Shown here: positions 35,386 through 44,468 of the stretch, one piece after another
How the letters are laid out: every line of letters begins with the position of its first letter
Numbering within the stretch: the stretch's first letter is position 1
NCBI GenBank assembly: GCA_029781975.1
Contig: JAKOVQ010000007.1
Span: 1-64,000 of the forward strand
Direction of reading: 5' to 3'
DNA: 64,000 nt
From: Acidobacteriota bacterium
GTDB lineage: Bacteria > Acidobacteriota > Thermoanaerobaculia > UBA5066
Notes under the pieces: model-generated
What the model was told of the DNA's origin: nothing
What the model saw: only the letters and a program-made list of their open reading frames with translations
The model's database searches: none
Position numbers and translations under genes: made by a program

Positions 35386-37956
35386 TCAGGGCTCCACCGT
35401 CAGGGGGACGGCGTCGACCGACGGCCGGACCGGACCGGTCCGGCTCAGGGCCGTCCCGGCCGACACGCGGACGACGGCCGTGCCGGCTCCCTTGGCGGTC
35501 AGCATGATTCGCGCCAGGACCCCGGACGGGAGGCCGGTGAAGCCGTTTGAGGTGTCGAAGGCGAGGCGGGCCCGCCCCGGGGAGTGGTCCGCGTCGAACC
35601 TCACGTTCAGGCCGTCGACCGTCCCGCGCCAGGGCCCGGCGGCGATCGCCGCGACGTCGGCAACGGCCGGGTCCCACTCGAGCGTCAGCTCGACCGAGCC
35701 GAGGTCCGCCGCGTCCGGCGGCGCGACGAGGGCGAGCGTCGTCGCCTCCCCCGCCCGGAGAGTCTCGGACTCGGCCACGAGCTGGAACCGGGCGGCCGGC
35801 GCCGGGGACGACTCGTCCCGGAACGCCGCTGCGGCGGGGGCCGGAGGATCGGCGGCGAACGACGTCGTTCCGCCCCCGCCGGCCGTGGCCACGGCCGGGA
35901 CGGCAGCGGGGACTGCCGCGAGCGCTCCGCCGGACACCGCCGCCGTGACGACGGGCGGCGCAGCCGGGTCGGCCTGGGGCACCGTGATCGTCTGCTCGGA
36001 GCTCTGTCCCCGGGGGACCTGGACCGGCCGCGACGGCGTGGCGGGAGGCTGGCTCCGCTGGAACGGGTCGTTCGGCGCCGTTCCCTGGATGACCGGCGCG
36101 TTGAAGGTCGGCGCGGCGGGCCGGCCCGGGTTCGGGCCGGTCGGGAGCGGCGTCGTCGGCGTCAGCGGCCGGCGGCCCGCGTCGGCGGGGGGCTCGAACG
36201 GCGACCCCGGGGCGGTCGGCGACTCGAGCCTCACGTTGAGCCCGGAGAAGCTGACGTTGTTCTCGGTCCCGACCCAGATCGGGAGGAGGTCGTCCTCGGT
36301 GATCTGCGGCGCCCGCGTGATGTGGGGCGTGATCGTCATGAAGATGTCGGTCCGGTCCTTCTGGGTCTTCGTGTTGCTGAAGAGAGGGCCGATCAGCGGG
36401 AGGTCGGCGAGGAACGGGATTCCGGACTTGCTCGTCGAGTCCACCTGCTGGAAGAGGCCTGCGAGGAAGCTCGTCTCCCCCTCCTTCAGCCGCACGTTCG
36501 AGGTGATCGTCCGCGTGGCGATGATCGGCTGCTCCTGCCCGTTGGCCCCCGTCACCGAGCCGTTCAGGTTCGACACCTCGACGGTCAGCTTCAGGGAGAC
36601 CTCCTTGTTGTGGTGGACGCGCGCCTCCATGTCCAGCTTGATGCCGACGTCCTGGTACTGGAAGGAGGTGATCGGGACGACGCCCACCTGCCCGATCGCC
36701 TGCTGCGTGTTGACGGTGGTCACCGGGATCGGGACCCGGTTGCCGATGACGAGCGTCGCCTTCTCCCCCTCGGCGATCCTCAGCTGCGGCTTCGCGAGAA
36801 GCTCGGCGTCGGTGTTGGACTTGAGGAAGTTCATCGTGACGCTCGGCAGCGTCAGCGCGAAGTCGGTGATCCCGCCGTTGATCAGGTCCTTCCAGCTGAT
36901 CGACCCCGAGATCGGCTTGCCGTCGTTGCCGGTCGCCGGGGTGAAGAGGGGGGAGATCGTCGTGGAGTAGGCCGAGAGCTGGGTCCCCAGGTTGATGACG
37001 TCGCTCGTGGCGATCTGCAGGAGCTCGACGTCGACGACGACCTCGGCCTTCGCCTTGTCGTTGACGTCGATCAGCTTCTCGGCCACGGCCACCTTGTCGG
37101 CCGTGTCCCTGATGACGATCGCGTTGAGCTGGGGGATCGTCCCCATGCGGCGGAGGTCGAGGATCGACCGCACCATCGCGGAGACGTCCTTCACGTCGCC
37201 GTTCGAAAGGAAGAACGTCCGGACGACGAGGTCCTCGTACTCTTTCCGGTTCTGCTGGGTGTCCTGGGCGATGATGATCGTCTTCTCGTCGATGACCTTG
37301 TAGAAGTGCCCGGCCTGGCGCATGGCGGTTTCGAGCGCCTTCTGGAAGCTGAGGCCCCGGAGGTCGAGCGAGAACTTGTCGTCCTTCAGCTGCGGGTCGA
37401 AGATGACGTTGATCCCCGCCGCGGCGCAGAGGCTCTGGTAGATCTTCTTGATCGGCGTGTCGGCAGGGAAGGAGACGTCGATCGGCTTGTCCGACGACGG
37501 CATCAGCATCGGGGGCGTCGCCCTCTTCCCCCGCGCCTTCGCCTTGGCGATCTCGGTCGGCGCCGCGCCGTTCGCCTCGCGCTGCCGCTCGGCGATCGCC
37601 TCCTGGACCTGCCTCAGCTCGTCGGCGGCGACGTCGTTCGTCGGGTCGAGCGTCGCCGCCTGCTCGAGCTCGATCTGCGCGAGGTCCAGCTGGTCGGCGC
37701 TCCGGTGCATCCGCCCCCGCGAGAGGTGGACGCTCGCAGCCTGGAGCCTGGCCCGCGCCAGGCTGATCCTGTACTTGGCGTTCTTCGGCTCGAGCGACGC
37801 CGCCTTGTCGTACGCCAGGACCGCGAGATCCCAGTGCTTGAGCTGCTCCTGTCTCTCCGCTTCGCGGAACGAGCGCTCGGCGGCGCACCCGATCGAGAGG
37901 ACCGTCGAGAGGACGAGGAGGGCGAGGAGCGGGAGTCTCTGGGCTCTTCGGGTCAT
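35386..37956 (-). CDS. gspD: Secretin (GspD/PilQ family) with N-terminal TPR and C-terminal cohesin-like domain
   Basis: An 856-residue lipoprotein-type secretin. A signal with lipobox (VLSIGCAAE) is followed by TPR-like helices (about 30-125) and an STN/N0-like segment (PIDVSFPADTPIKKIYQSLC). The N1 domain contains VVRTFFLSNGDVKDV and LNAIVIRDTADKVAVAEKLI. The secretin core (about 400-570) has VPIPVTTVN, LKEGETSFLAGLF and GIPFLADLPLIGPLFSN. A Pro-rich linker (about 585-725) leads to a cohesin-like beta domain (about 735-856: LTLEWDPAVADVAAIAAGPW, RARLAFDTSNGFTGLPSGVL). It forms the outer-membrane channel. The TPR-secretin-cohesin layout is unlike classical GspD. Confidence 0.9.
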   Translation of the reverse strand: MTRRAQRLPLLALLVLSTVLSIGCAAERSFREAERQEQLKHWDLAVLAYDKAASLEPKNAKYRISLARARLQAASVHLSRGRMHRSADQLDLAQIELEQAATLDPTNDVAADELRQVQEAIAERQREANGAAPTEIAKAKARGKRATPPMLMPSSDKPIDVSFPADTPIKKIYQSLCAAAGINVIFDPQLKDDKFSLDLRGLSFQKALETAMRQAGHFYKVIDEKTIIIAQDTQQNRKEYEDLVVRTFFLSNGDVKDVSAMVRSILDLRRMGTIPQLNAIVIRDTADKVAVAEKLIDVNDKAKAEVVVDVELLQIATSDVINLGTQLSAYSTTISPLFTPATGNDGKPISGSISWKDLINGGITDFALTLPSVTMNFLKSNTDAELLAKPQLRIAEGEKATLVIGNRVPIPVTTVNTQQAIGQVGVVPITSFQYQDVGIKLDMEARVHHNKEVSLKLTVEVSNLNGSVTGANGQEQPIIATRTITSNVRLKEGETSFLAGLFQQVDSTSKSGIPFLADLPLIGPLFSNTKTQKDRTDIFMTITPHITRAPQITEDDLLPIWVGTENNVSFSGLNVRLESPTAPGSPFEPPADAGRRPLTPTTPLPTGPNPGRPAAPTFNAPVIQGTAPNDPFQRSQPPATPSRPVQVPRGQSSEQTITVPQADPAAPPVVTAAVSGGALAAVPAAVPAVATAGGGGTTSFAADPPAPAAAAFRDESSPAPAARFQLVAESETLRAGEATTLALVAPPDAADLGSVELTLEWDPAVADVAAIAAGPWRGTVDGLNVRFDADHSPGRARLAFDTSNGFTGLPSGVLARIMLTAKGAGTAVVRVSAGTALSRTGPVRPSVDAVPLTVEP

Positions 37957-37966
37957 CGGGCTTCCT

Positions 37967-38554
37967 TCAGCGGGCGAAGTCGGGGGGGAGGACGGGGACC
38001 CGGCGCGAGACGTCGGGCGGGAGCCCGACGAAGCCGAAGTCGACCGATTCCCTGTTGACCTTGCGCAAGACGAACCGTCCGTCCAGGACGTCCCCCTCGC
38101 GGGCGTTGATCAGGCGCGCGCCGTCCTCGAAGGCGACGATCGGGCGTTCGCGCGGGCCGAAGATCCCGACGGCGCGGTACGGGATCGCGGGGACGACGAT
38201 CGGCGTCGGCCGCGGGGGCGGGGGGGGGAGGCAGGGGCCCACGAAGAGGGGCGTGCAGGGGGCCGGGAGCGGCGTCGGCACGGGGGGAGGCGTCGGGGGG
38301 ACCGGCGTCGGCCGGACGTAGAACGCGAAGATGTTTCGCTCCACCTTCGCCGACAGCTCGCCCCGCCCCTGGTTCAGCGCGAGCCGCGGGACGGCGTCCG
38401 CGGAGAGGTCCGAGGCGCCGCGCCGGCCCGGCCGGGACGAGGGGCGCGCCTCCCCCTCGCCCCCGCCGCGCGGCCAGAAGGAGAACGCGGCGACGGCCAG
38501 GAGGACGAGGAGGAGCCCCGCGAGGCGCTTGCGGGCGGGGGTCATGGCGGTCAC
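37967..38554 (-). CDS. PilP/GspC-like inner-membrane pilotage protein
   Basis: A 195-residue protein with one N-terminal membrane helix (LAGLLLVLLAVAAFSFW), then an Ala/Arg/Pro linker including a PTPVPPTPPPVPTPLP stretch. The small C-terminal domain (YRAVGIFGPRERPIVAFEDG, RLINAREGDVLDGRFVLRKV) resembles the HR domain of GspC/PilP, which touches the secretin N0 domain. GTG 38554 overlaps the pilO stop as GTGA and has GGGGAGG 7 nt upstream; ATG 38545 is the alternative. Confidence 0.75.
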   Translation of the reverse strand: MTAMTPARKRLAGLLLVLLAVAAFSFWPRGGGEGEARPSSRPGRRGASDLSADAVPRLALNQGRGELSAKVERNIFAFYVRPTPVPPTPPPVPTPLPAPCTPLFVGPCLPPPPPRPTPIVVPAIPYRAVGIFGPRERPIVAFEDGARLINAREGDVLDGRFVLRKVNRESVDFGFVGLPPDVSRRVPVLPPDFAR

Positions 38555-39201
38555 GGCTCGGCCTCCCCGGCGGCGGGACGGGGCCGGGCGGCGGCGGCCC
38601 CTGCCGCAGCGCGGGCCCCTCCGCGCTCGCGCCGCACGTGGAGCACGCCGCTCGGACGGAAGTAGTGGGTGAGCCGGAGCGAGACGCTGACGGTGTCGGG
38701 AACGCTGGAATCGGAGCTGAGCGAGACCTGGTCGAGGACGAGGAAGCGGGGGCTCTTCTCGAAGTCCGCCAGGAGCTTCTTGAGGTCCGAGTAGCGGCCC
38801 GTGACGTTGAAGGTGACGGTGACGGAGTCGGTCCCCGCCTCGTCCCGGTCCGTGTAGGAGATCGAGTCGGGCCGCATCCCGACGCGCCGGGTCGTCGCGT
38901 AGATCTCCTCGACGAACGACGCGAGCCGCTCCTTCCGCGTCCCGAGGGATTCGTTGAAGAAGCGGTCGAGCGCCTGACGGGCCGCGGCGAGCCTCGCCTC
39001 GGCCCCCCGGGCGTTGTCGGCGGCCTTGCGGGCGGCGTCCCGCCGGCTCCTCAGCTCCTGCTGCGTCTCGAGGAGCGAACGGAAGCGGGCGTCGTAGAAC
39101 GCCCGGTAGGAGACGAGGACGGCGGCGTTCAGGAGGATCAGGACGCCGAGGGCGGCGAAGAGGCCGCGTCGCCCCCGGAGCGCGGTCCACGCGCCGCTCA
39201 C
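38551..39201 (-). CDS. pilO: PilO/GspM-like inner-membrane protein
   Basis: A 216-residue bitopic protein with a single helix (GLFAALGVLILLNAAVLVSY), a coiled coil (FRSLLETQQELRSRRDAARK on to about residue 85) and a ferredoxin-like C-terminal domain (DSVTVTFNVTGRYSDLKKLL, FLVLDQVSLSSD). It is the usual PilO partner of PilN in the inner-membrane ring. It overlaps pilN and the PilP-like gene by 4 nt each. Confidence 0.85.
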   Translation of the reverse strand: MSGAWTALRGRRGLFAALGVLILLNAAVLVSYRAFYDARFRSLLETQQELRSRRDAARKAADNARGAEARLAAARQALDRFFNESLGTRKERLASFVEEIYATTRRVGMRPDSISYTDRDEAGTDSVTVTFNVTGRYSDLKKLLADFEKSPRFLVLDQVSLSSDSSVPDTVSVSLRLTHYFRPSGVLHVRRERGGARAAAGAAAARPRPAAGEAEP

Positions 39202-39824
39202 CGCCGCGCCCCCTTGTCGAGGTACAGGACGTGGAACGAGATCTGCGTCCCTTCGGCCGGTCCGCTGGCGCCCCCCGTCTCGCTCGAGGGCATGGGAGCG
39301 TCGAAGTACGGCGAGGCGTAGAAGGCCCGGATCAGGCGCGGGACCGAGTCGGGGTCGCGCGAGACGAGGAGCAGCGTGAGCGGGAGGGCCTCGTCCTCCC
39401 TTTGCGGGTCCCCGGTCGCGGAGGGGCGGCCGGGCGCCTCCGCCTTCTTCTGGAGCTGGATCGACACGACGCGGAAGTCGTCGGGGAGGGCCGTCTCGAG
39501 GCGCGTGAGGAACCGCGTCCAGGAGAAGGCCCTCAGGCGCGCGAGGGCGTTCGCCTCCTCGGCCTCGTCCGAGAGCCCGGCCAGGTCGAACCGCGCCCAG
39601 CCGGCCTCGGCCCGGGCGCGGGCCGCCTCCAGGTCCTCGATCTGGCGCGAGAGGTCCGCGATCGACAGCCGGGTCTTCCGCGAGCCGTCGAGGTAGCGGG
39701 TCACCGTCGTGACCGACAGGATCGTCAGGACGGCGGCCGTGAGCGTCAGGATCACGGCGGCCGCCGTCGCGGGCCGCGTGTCGACGAACGGCCGCCGGGC
39801 GAGGTTCAGTCCCGAGCGGGCCAT
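39198..39824 (-). CDS. pilN: PilN/GspL-C-like inner-membrane protein
   Basis: A 208-residue protein beginning MARSGLNLARRPFVDTRPAT, the conserved N-terminal N-L-A-x-R-P-F motif that PilN inserts into PilM. A membrane helix follows (AAAVILTLTAAVLTILSVTT), then a coiled coil and a ferredoxin-like domain (FLTRLETALPDDFRVVSIQL). It follows pilM by 2 nt. Confidence 0.9.
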   Translation of the reverse strand: MARSGLNLARRPFVDTRPATAAAVILTLTAAVLTILSVTTVTRYLDGSRKTRLSIADLSRQIEDLEAARARAEAGWARFDLAGLSDEAEEANALARLRAFSWTRFLTRLETALPDDFRVVSIQLQKKAEAPGRPSATGDPQREDEALPLTLLLVSRDPDSVPRLIRAFYASPYFDAPMPSSETGGASGPAEGTQISFHVLYLDKGARR

Positions 39825-39826
39825 CC

Positions 39827-40807
39827 CTACTCCTCCCCGGCGAGGAGCCCGACGCCGACCGCCACGGCGGGGTCCTCCTGGCGCCTGCCGAGCCCCCGGC
39901 TCTCGAGCGTCGACCAGAGCGACAGCGGCTCCGGGCCCCCGCCGTCCCGCCGGAACGCGCGGAAGCGCTCGACCGCCGGGGCGTTCCAGGGAGCGACGAC
40001 CGCGGGACCGTGGAGGTCGAGGCGGCTCGCCGCGTCCTCCGCGTCGCCGCCGACGAACGACGCGGCCAGCCGGATCTCCTGCAGGGCCTGCTCCGGGTCT
40101 CCGCCCGTCTCCGTCGTCCGGAGGAACCTCAGGTCGCGCCCCGACAGGAAGGCCGTGGAGACCGACGTCCCGTCCGCCCAGACGAGGAACCCTCCGCCGG
40201 GGAGGGCGTCGCGCGCGATCGACGTCACGGCGAGGCTCGCCGGCTCGAGCGCCCCGATCCGGATCCCCCGCGCCGCGAACGCGGCCTCCCACGAGGCCAC
40301 GGCCGGCTCGACGGCGGCCAGGACCAGGTAGCGCCTCCCCCCGCCCGCGGGGGCGTCGCCGGCCGGCTGCCACGAGAGCCTCAGCGCCGGCACCGGCTCG
40401 CCGAAGAGCCGTCCCACCTTCCAGCGGACGATCTCCTCGGCCTCGCGCGCGCCGCGCGCGTCGCCGTCGACGTCCACGGACGCGATCCTCAGGAAGTCGT
40501 CGGGGACGGCGAGCGAGGCCGCGGCGACCTTCGCCCGGGGGCCCGCGAGGAGGGCCCCGACCGCCTCGGCCACCGCCTTCCCCGCGAGCGGCTCCCCGTG
40601 CGCCCCGGGCTGCAACGCGCCGGGCGGGAGGTCCCGGGCCTGGACCTGGACCGTACCGAGCCTCTCCCGCGCGCTCCCGGCCCGGGGCGCGACGGAGACG
40701 TGGACGACCCGGTCGCGGGTCAGGACGAACGCGTGCGGGGGCCTCCGGTAGCGGAAGCGCCACGGCACGGCCTCCTGCACGCGGCGGAGGAGCCCGTCAC
40801 TCGACAA
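39827..40807 (-). CDS. pilM: PilM-like actin-fold ATPase
   Basis: A 326-residue cytoplasmic protein placed directly before pilN. Its body fits the divergent PilM/GspL actin-like group: VAAASLAVPDDFLRIASVDV, AREAEEIVRWKVGRLFGEPV, RYLVLAAVEPAVASWEAAFA and LEPASLAVTSIARDA. The nucleotide-binding motifs are weak, as in other T2SS-type PilM/GspL proteins. The TTG start at 40807 overlaps the gspE stop by 11 nt; a later GTG is possible. Confidence 0.8.
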   Translation of the reverse strand: MSSDGLLRRVQEAVPWRFRYRRPPHAFVLTRDRVVHVSVAPRAGSARERLGTVQVQARDLPPGALQPGAHGEPLAGKAVAEAVGALLAGPRAKVAAASLAVPDDFLRIASVDVDGDARGAREAEEIVRWKVGRLFGEPVPALRLSWQPAGDAPAGGGRRYLVLAAVEPAVASWEAAFAARGIRIGALEPASLAVTSIARDALPGGGFLVWADGTSVSTAFLSGRDLRFLRTTETGGDPEQALQEIRLAASFVGGDAEDAASRLDLHGPAVVAPWNAPAVERFRAFRRDGGGPEPLSLWSTLESRGLGRRQEDPAVAVGVGLLAGEE

Positions 40808-42428
40808 ACGTCACCTTGTTCACCTCGCGCAGCGTCGTCTCCCCTTCGAACACCTTCCGGAGGGCGGACTCGCGCAGGAAGGACATCCCCTCCTCCTTGG
40901 CGGCCTTCTTGATCTCGGCCGCCGGCCTCCGGTCGAGGATGAGGCCGCGGATCCGGTCCGACAGGTCGAGGAGCTCGGTGATCGCCATCCGGCCGTAGAA
41001 GCCGGTGCCGTTGCACTCGATGCAGCCGCGCCCCTCGTAGAACCGGACCCCCGCCACGTCGGCGGGCGAAAGGCCCGACTCCTCCAGCAGCTGGCGCGAG
41101 AGGGTGGCGTCCGTCCGGCAGTGCGGGCAGATCTTCCGGACGAGCCGCTGCGCGAGGACGCAGTTGAGGGCGGAGACGAAGTTGTAGAGCTCGACCTTCA
41201 TGTTGAGGAACCGGCCGAGGACGTCGACGACGTTGTTGGCGTGGACCGTGGTGAAGACGAGGTGTCCCGTCAGGGCGGCCTGGACGGCGATCTGCGCCGT
41301 CTCCTCGTCGCGGATCTCGCCGACCATCACCTTGTCGGGGTCGTGGCGGAGGATCGACCGGAGGCCCCGGGCGAAGGTCAGGCCCTTCTTCTCGTTGACG
41401 GGGATCTGCGTGATCCCCCGGAGCTGGTACTCGACCGGGTCCTCGATCGTGATGATCTTGTCCTCGACGGACTGGATCTCCGAGAGGCAGGCGTACAGGG
41501 TCGTCGTCTTGCCCGAGCCGGTCGGGCCCGTGACGAGGACCATCCCGTACGGCTCGCGGATGAACTTCCGCACGCGCCGCATCGTCTCGGGGTCCATCCC
41601 GAGGACGTCGAGGCGCAGGTTCTTGAACTCCGCGTTCGCGGACTCCTTGTCGAGGATCCGGATGACCGCGTCCTCGCCATGGACCGTCGGCATGATCGAG
41701 ACGCGGAAGTCGATCGTCCGCCCCTTCACCCGGATCTTGAACCGCCCGTCCTGCGGGATCCGCTTCTCGGCGATGTCGAGCTCGGACATGACCTTGATGC
41801 GGCTGATGATCGTCTGGTGGTGCTTCTTGTCGATCGGCTCCATCGCCGGGTAGAGGACGCCGTCGATCCGGTACTTGATGACGACGACGTTCTCCTGGGT
41901 CTCGATGTGGATGTCGGAGGCGCGGCGCTGGATCGCGTTGAAGAGGACCGAGTCGACCAGCTTGATGATCGGGCTCGCGTCCGAGGCGATCCGGTCGATC
42001 GTCAGGACCTCCTGGCCCTCCTCGTCCTCCCGCACCACCTGCATCCGGAACTCCTCGGCGGCCTCGTCGACGACGCGCTGCGTGGAGTCCGACTTCTGGA
42101 GCATCTCCTGGATCGCGGCCCGCGACCCGACCTTGACCCGGAGCCGGCGGCCGAGGAGCGCCTCCAGCTCGTCGCGCTTCACGACGTTGGTCGGGTCGGT
42201 CATGACGACCGCCAGGACGCCGTCCTCCTCCCGCTCCGGGACGAACTCGAACCGGAGCATCCAGTCGAGGGGGATCCGCCGGAAGAGCTCCGCGTCCGGG
42301 CGGAACGTCCAGAGGTCGACGTAGGGCAGCCCCAGGCGCTGGGCCGTCTCCTTGGCGCGGCTCTCCTCCGAGGCCGCGTCGAGGATGCGCGGCAGGGCGG
42401 GGGCGGCGGGCTCGGCGGCGGAACGCAT
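40797..42428 (-). CDS. gspE: Type II secretion/pilus assembly ATPase GspE/PilB-like
   Basis: A 543-residue hexameric secretion ATPase. The N-terminal N1/MshEN-like domain is LPYVDLWTFRPDAELFRRIP. The catalytic domain has Walker A GPTGSGKTTT, an Asp box (TIEDPVEYQL), Walker B (KVMVGEIRDEETAQIA) and a His box (TGHLVFTTVHANN). The tetracysteine zinc site is C-P-H-C ... C-I-E-C (KICPHCRTDA, GCIECNGTGFYGR). It powers pseudopilus assembly. A second, separate PilB lies at 51604, so this one most likely serves the secretion operon. Confidence 0.94.
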   Translation of the reverse strand: MRSAAEPAAPALPRILDAASEESRAKETAQRLGLPYVDLWTFRPDAELFRRIPLDWMLRFEFVPEREEDGVLAVVMTDPTNVVKRDELEALLGRRLRVKVGSRAAIQEMLQKSDSTQRVVDEAAEEFRMQVVREDEEGQEVLTIDRIASDASPIIKLVDSVLFNAIQRRASDIHIETQENVVVIKYRIDGVLYPAMEPIDKKHHQTIISRIKVMSELDIAEKRIPQDGRFKIRVKGRTIDFRVSIMPTVHGEDAVIRILDKESANAEFKNLRLDVLGMDPETMRRVRKFIREPYGMVLVTGPTGSGKTTTLYACLSEIQSVEDKIITIEDPVEYQLRGITQIPVNEKKGLTFARGLRSILRHDPDKVMVGEIRDEETAQIAVQAALTGHLVFTTVHANNVVDVLGRFLNMKVELYNFVSALNCVLAQRLVRKICPHCRTDATLSRQLLEESGLSPADVAGVRFYEGRGCIECNGTGFYGRMAITELLDLSDRIRGLILDRRPAAEIKKAAKEEGMSFLRESALRKVFEGETTLREVNKVTFVE

Positions 42429-42450
42429 CGTCGTCTTCCTTTCCCCCGGC

Positions 42451-43722
42451 TCAGCCCTTGATGTTCTGGAGGATGGTGAACATCGGGAGGTAGACCGAGA
42501 GGAGGATCGTCGCGATGACTCCCCCCATCACGATCAGGATCATCGGCTCGATGAGGTTGATGAGCGTCTGGAGCGACGTCTCGATCGACTCGTCGTAGAA
42601 CTCGGAGACGGTCGTGAGCATCTCCTCGAGGGCGCCGGTCGACTCGCCCACCTTCACCATCTCGACCGTGAGGGAGGTGAACTGCCCCGTCTCCTCCAGG
42701 CTCCTCCAGAGCTCGGCGCCCTCGCGGACCTTCGGCACGACCGAGGCGACCGCGTCCGAGACCTTCTGGTTCGCCACGGCCCCGGCGGCGATCTCGAGGG
42801 AGGAGACGAGCGGCGTCCCCGCCCCGACGAGCGTGGCGAGCGACCGGCTGAACTGCGAGAGAGCGAACTGATGGAGGATCTTCCCGACGAAGGGGGCCTT
42901 CAGGAGGAGGCCGTCCCACGTCCTGCGGCCCGAGGGGGTCGCCTTCCAGCGCCGGAACAGGACGACGGCGACCGCCGCCGAGAGGAGGATCTCGGGCGCG
43001 TGCCGCTTCATGAACGTGGCGAGGCCGACGACCGCGACCGTCAGCGCCGGCAGCTCGGTCTGGAACCCGGCGTAGAACTCGGTGAACCGGGGGATGACGT
43101 AGGTCAGGAGGATGAAGATCAGGCCGATCGAGAGGGCGATCAAGACGGACGGGTAGACGAGGGCGCCCGTCACCTTCCGGCGGACGGCCCCGAGGATCCG
43201 CTGGTACCCGAGGTAGCGCCGGATGACCTTCTCCACCTCCCCGGACCGCTCGCCCGCCTTGAGCGACGAGGCGTAGAGCCGCGGGAAGACGTCGCCGTGG
43301 GAGAGGAAGGCGTCGGAGAGGGCGACCCCCGAGACGAGCTGGGACCTCACGTCGCGGAGGATCTCCTGGAAGCGGGGGTTCTGCTGCCGCTCGAGGAGGA
43401 TCTCGAAGCCGGAGACGATGGGGAGGCCCGCGCGGAGGAGCGCCGCGAGCTCCTGGTTGAAGATCAGGAAGTCGTCCGGCCTGACCCCGCGGCCGCCGGG
43501 CGTCAGACGCTGCAGCCAGCCGGGGAGCCCGCCGCGCCTGGCCGCCGCGGCGGGGGCTCGCCCGCCCCGCGCGCCCCCGTTCCCCTCCTGGCGCCGGATC
43601 GAGAAGAGCTTCCCCCCCTGGCGGGCCACGTCGGCCCGGGCGGACTCCTCGTCCGGCGCGTCCAGGGTCCGGACGGCCACGGTGCCCTCGGCGGTCCCGA
43701 CGCGGCAGACGAAGGAGGCCAC
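42451..43722 (-). CDS. gspF: Type II secretion system inner-membrane platform protein GspF
   Basis: A 423-residue GspF/PilC protein: a small N-terminal domain (ASFVCRVGTAEGTV), then two T2SSF repeats. Repeat one contains LIFNQELAALLRAGLPIVSG and LKAGERSGEVEKVI; repeat two contains FALSQFSRSLATLVGAGTPL and VKVGESTGALEEML. Three transmembrane helices follow the family pattern. It anchors the ATPase and the pseudopilus base. It lies between the secretin-N-domain gene (touching) and gspE (22-nt gap). Confidence 0.93.
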   Translation of the reverse strand: MASFVCRVGTAEGTVAVRTLDAPDEESARADVARQGGKLFSIRRQEGNGGARGGRAPAAAARRGGLPGWLQRLTPGGRGVRPDDFLIFNQELAALLRAGLPIVSGFEILLERQQNPRFQEILRDVRSQLVSGVALSDAFLSHGDVFPRLYASSLKAGERSGEVEKVIRRYLGYQRILGAVRRKVTGALVYPSVLIALSIGLIFILLTYVIPRFTEFYAGFQTELPALTVAVVGLATFMKRHAPEILLSAAVAVVLFRRWKATPSGRRTWDGLLLKAPFVGKILHQFALSQFSRSLATLVGAGTPLVSSLEIAAGAVANQKVSDAVASVVPKVREGAELWRSLEETGQFTSLTVEMVKVGESTGALEEMLTTVSEFYDESIETSLQTLINLIEPMILIVMGGVIATILLSVYLPMFTILQNIKG

Positions 43723-44463
43723 CTAGCGCACCCCCGACAGCCCCGGGCCGGCGCCGCGGGGGGAGGCCACCAGGACGAGGAACAGGGCCCCCGACGCCGC
43801 CTCGTCCCGGCCCACGCCGAGGACGAACGGCTCGCCCATCGGGATGTTGAGCGACGTCCGGGCGATGTCGCGGGCGACCTCGCGCCCCGAGGCGTCGCGC
43901 CGGAGGCGGGAGAGCGTCAGGCCCTTCAGCCGGACGAAGGCGTCGTCGCCGCTCGGGTCGAGGACGAACTCCAGCCGGTAGTCCCCTCCCAGGACGTAGG
44001 AGATGGAATCCCCTTCCACGCCCTGGACCACCACGGCGTCGAGCCGCGAGTAGCCGGTGAAGTTGAAGAGCTTCTTCAGCCGGGCGCCGACGGCCTTGAT
44101 CTCCTCGGAGACCGGCTCCTGCGGGGCCGGGCCGTCTGTCGTGGCCTTCAGGAGGGAGACCGAGATCGAGAGCGCGCGCGGGGGGAGATCCCAGGCGGAG
44201 AGGGCCCGCGCGGCACGCTCCACGGCCTGCGGCGTGTCGCGGACCGTGAGCGTGTTCAGGCGCGGCTGCAGGAGGACGGAGCCCTGGTCCGACAGGAGCG
44301 GCCGGACGAGCAGGAGCGCGTCGTCGGCCCGACGGTGCTTCAGGGTGAAGACGCGCAGCACGGAGGCCGATGCAGGCGAAGGGGGCGGAGCCGCGGCCGG
44401 CGGCGCTCCGGCCGCGGGGACGGTGATCGCCACGAGGAGAGCGGCCAGGAGGGAGCGGAGCAT
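43723..44463 (-). CDS. Exported protein with a secretin N-domain (NolW-like)
   Basis: A 246-residue exported protein (signal peptide MLRSLLAALLVAITVPAAG). It contains one secretin N1/NolW-like repeat (VLRVFTLKHRRADDALLLVR, PRLNTLTVRDTPQAVERAAR) and then a beta-rich domain of unknown type (SVSLLKATTDGP, DYRLEFVLDPSGDDAFVRLK). It lacks the secretin channel domain, so it is not a secretin. It may line the periplasmic vestibule or contact the real secretin encoded downstream. It sits between the anti-sigma gene and gspF with almost no gaps. Confidence 0.75.
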   Translation of the reverse strand: MLRSLLAALLVAITVPAAGAPPAAAPPPSPASASVLRVFTLKHRRADDALLLVRPLLSDQGSVLLQPRLNTLTVRDTPQAVERAARALSAWDLPPRALSISVSLLKATTDGPAPQEPVSEEIKAVGARLKKLFNFTGYSRLDAVVVQGVEGDSISYVLGGDYRLEFVLDPSGDDAFVRLKGLTLSRLRRDASGREVARDIARTSLNIPMGEPFVLGVGRDEAASGALFLVLVASPRGAGPGLSGVR

Positions 44464-44468
44464 CGCCC

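Noticed and set aside
35584-38058. 824-codon plus-strand frame opposite the secretin
   Set aside because: Antisense shadow; no recognisable motif and poor composition.
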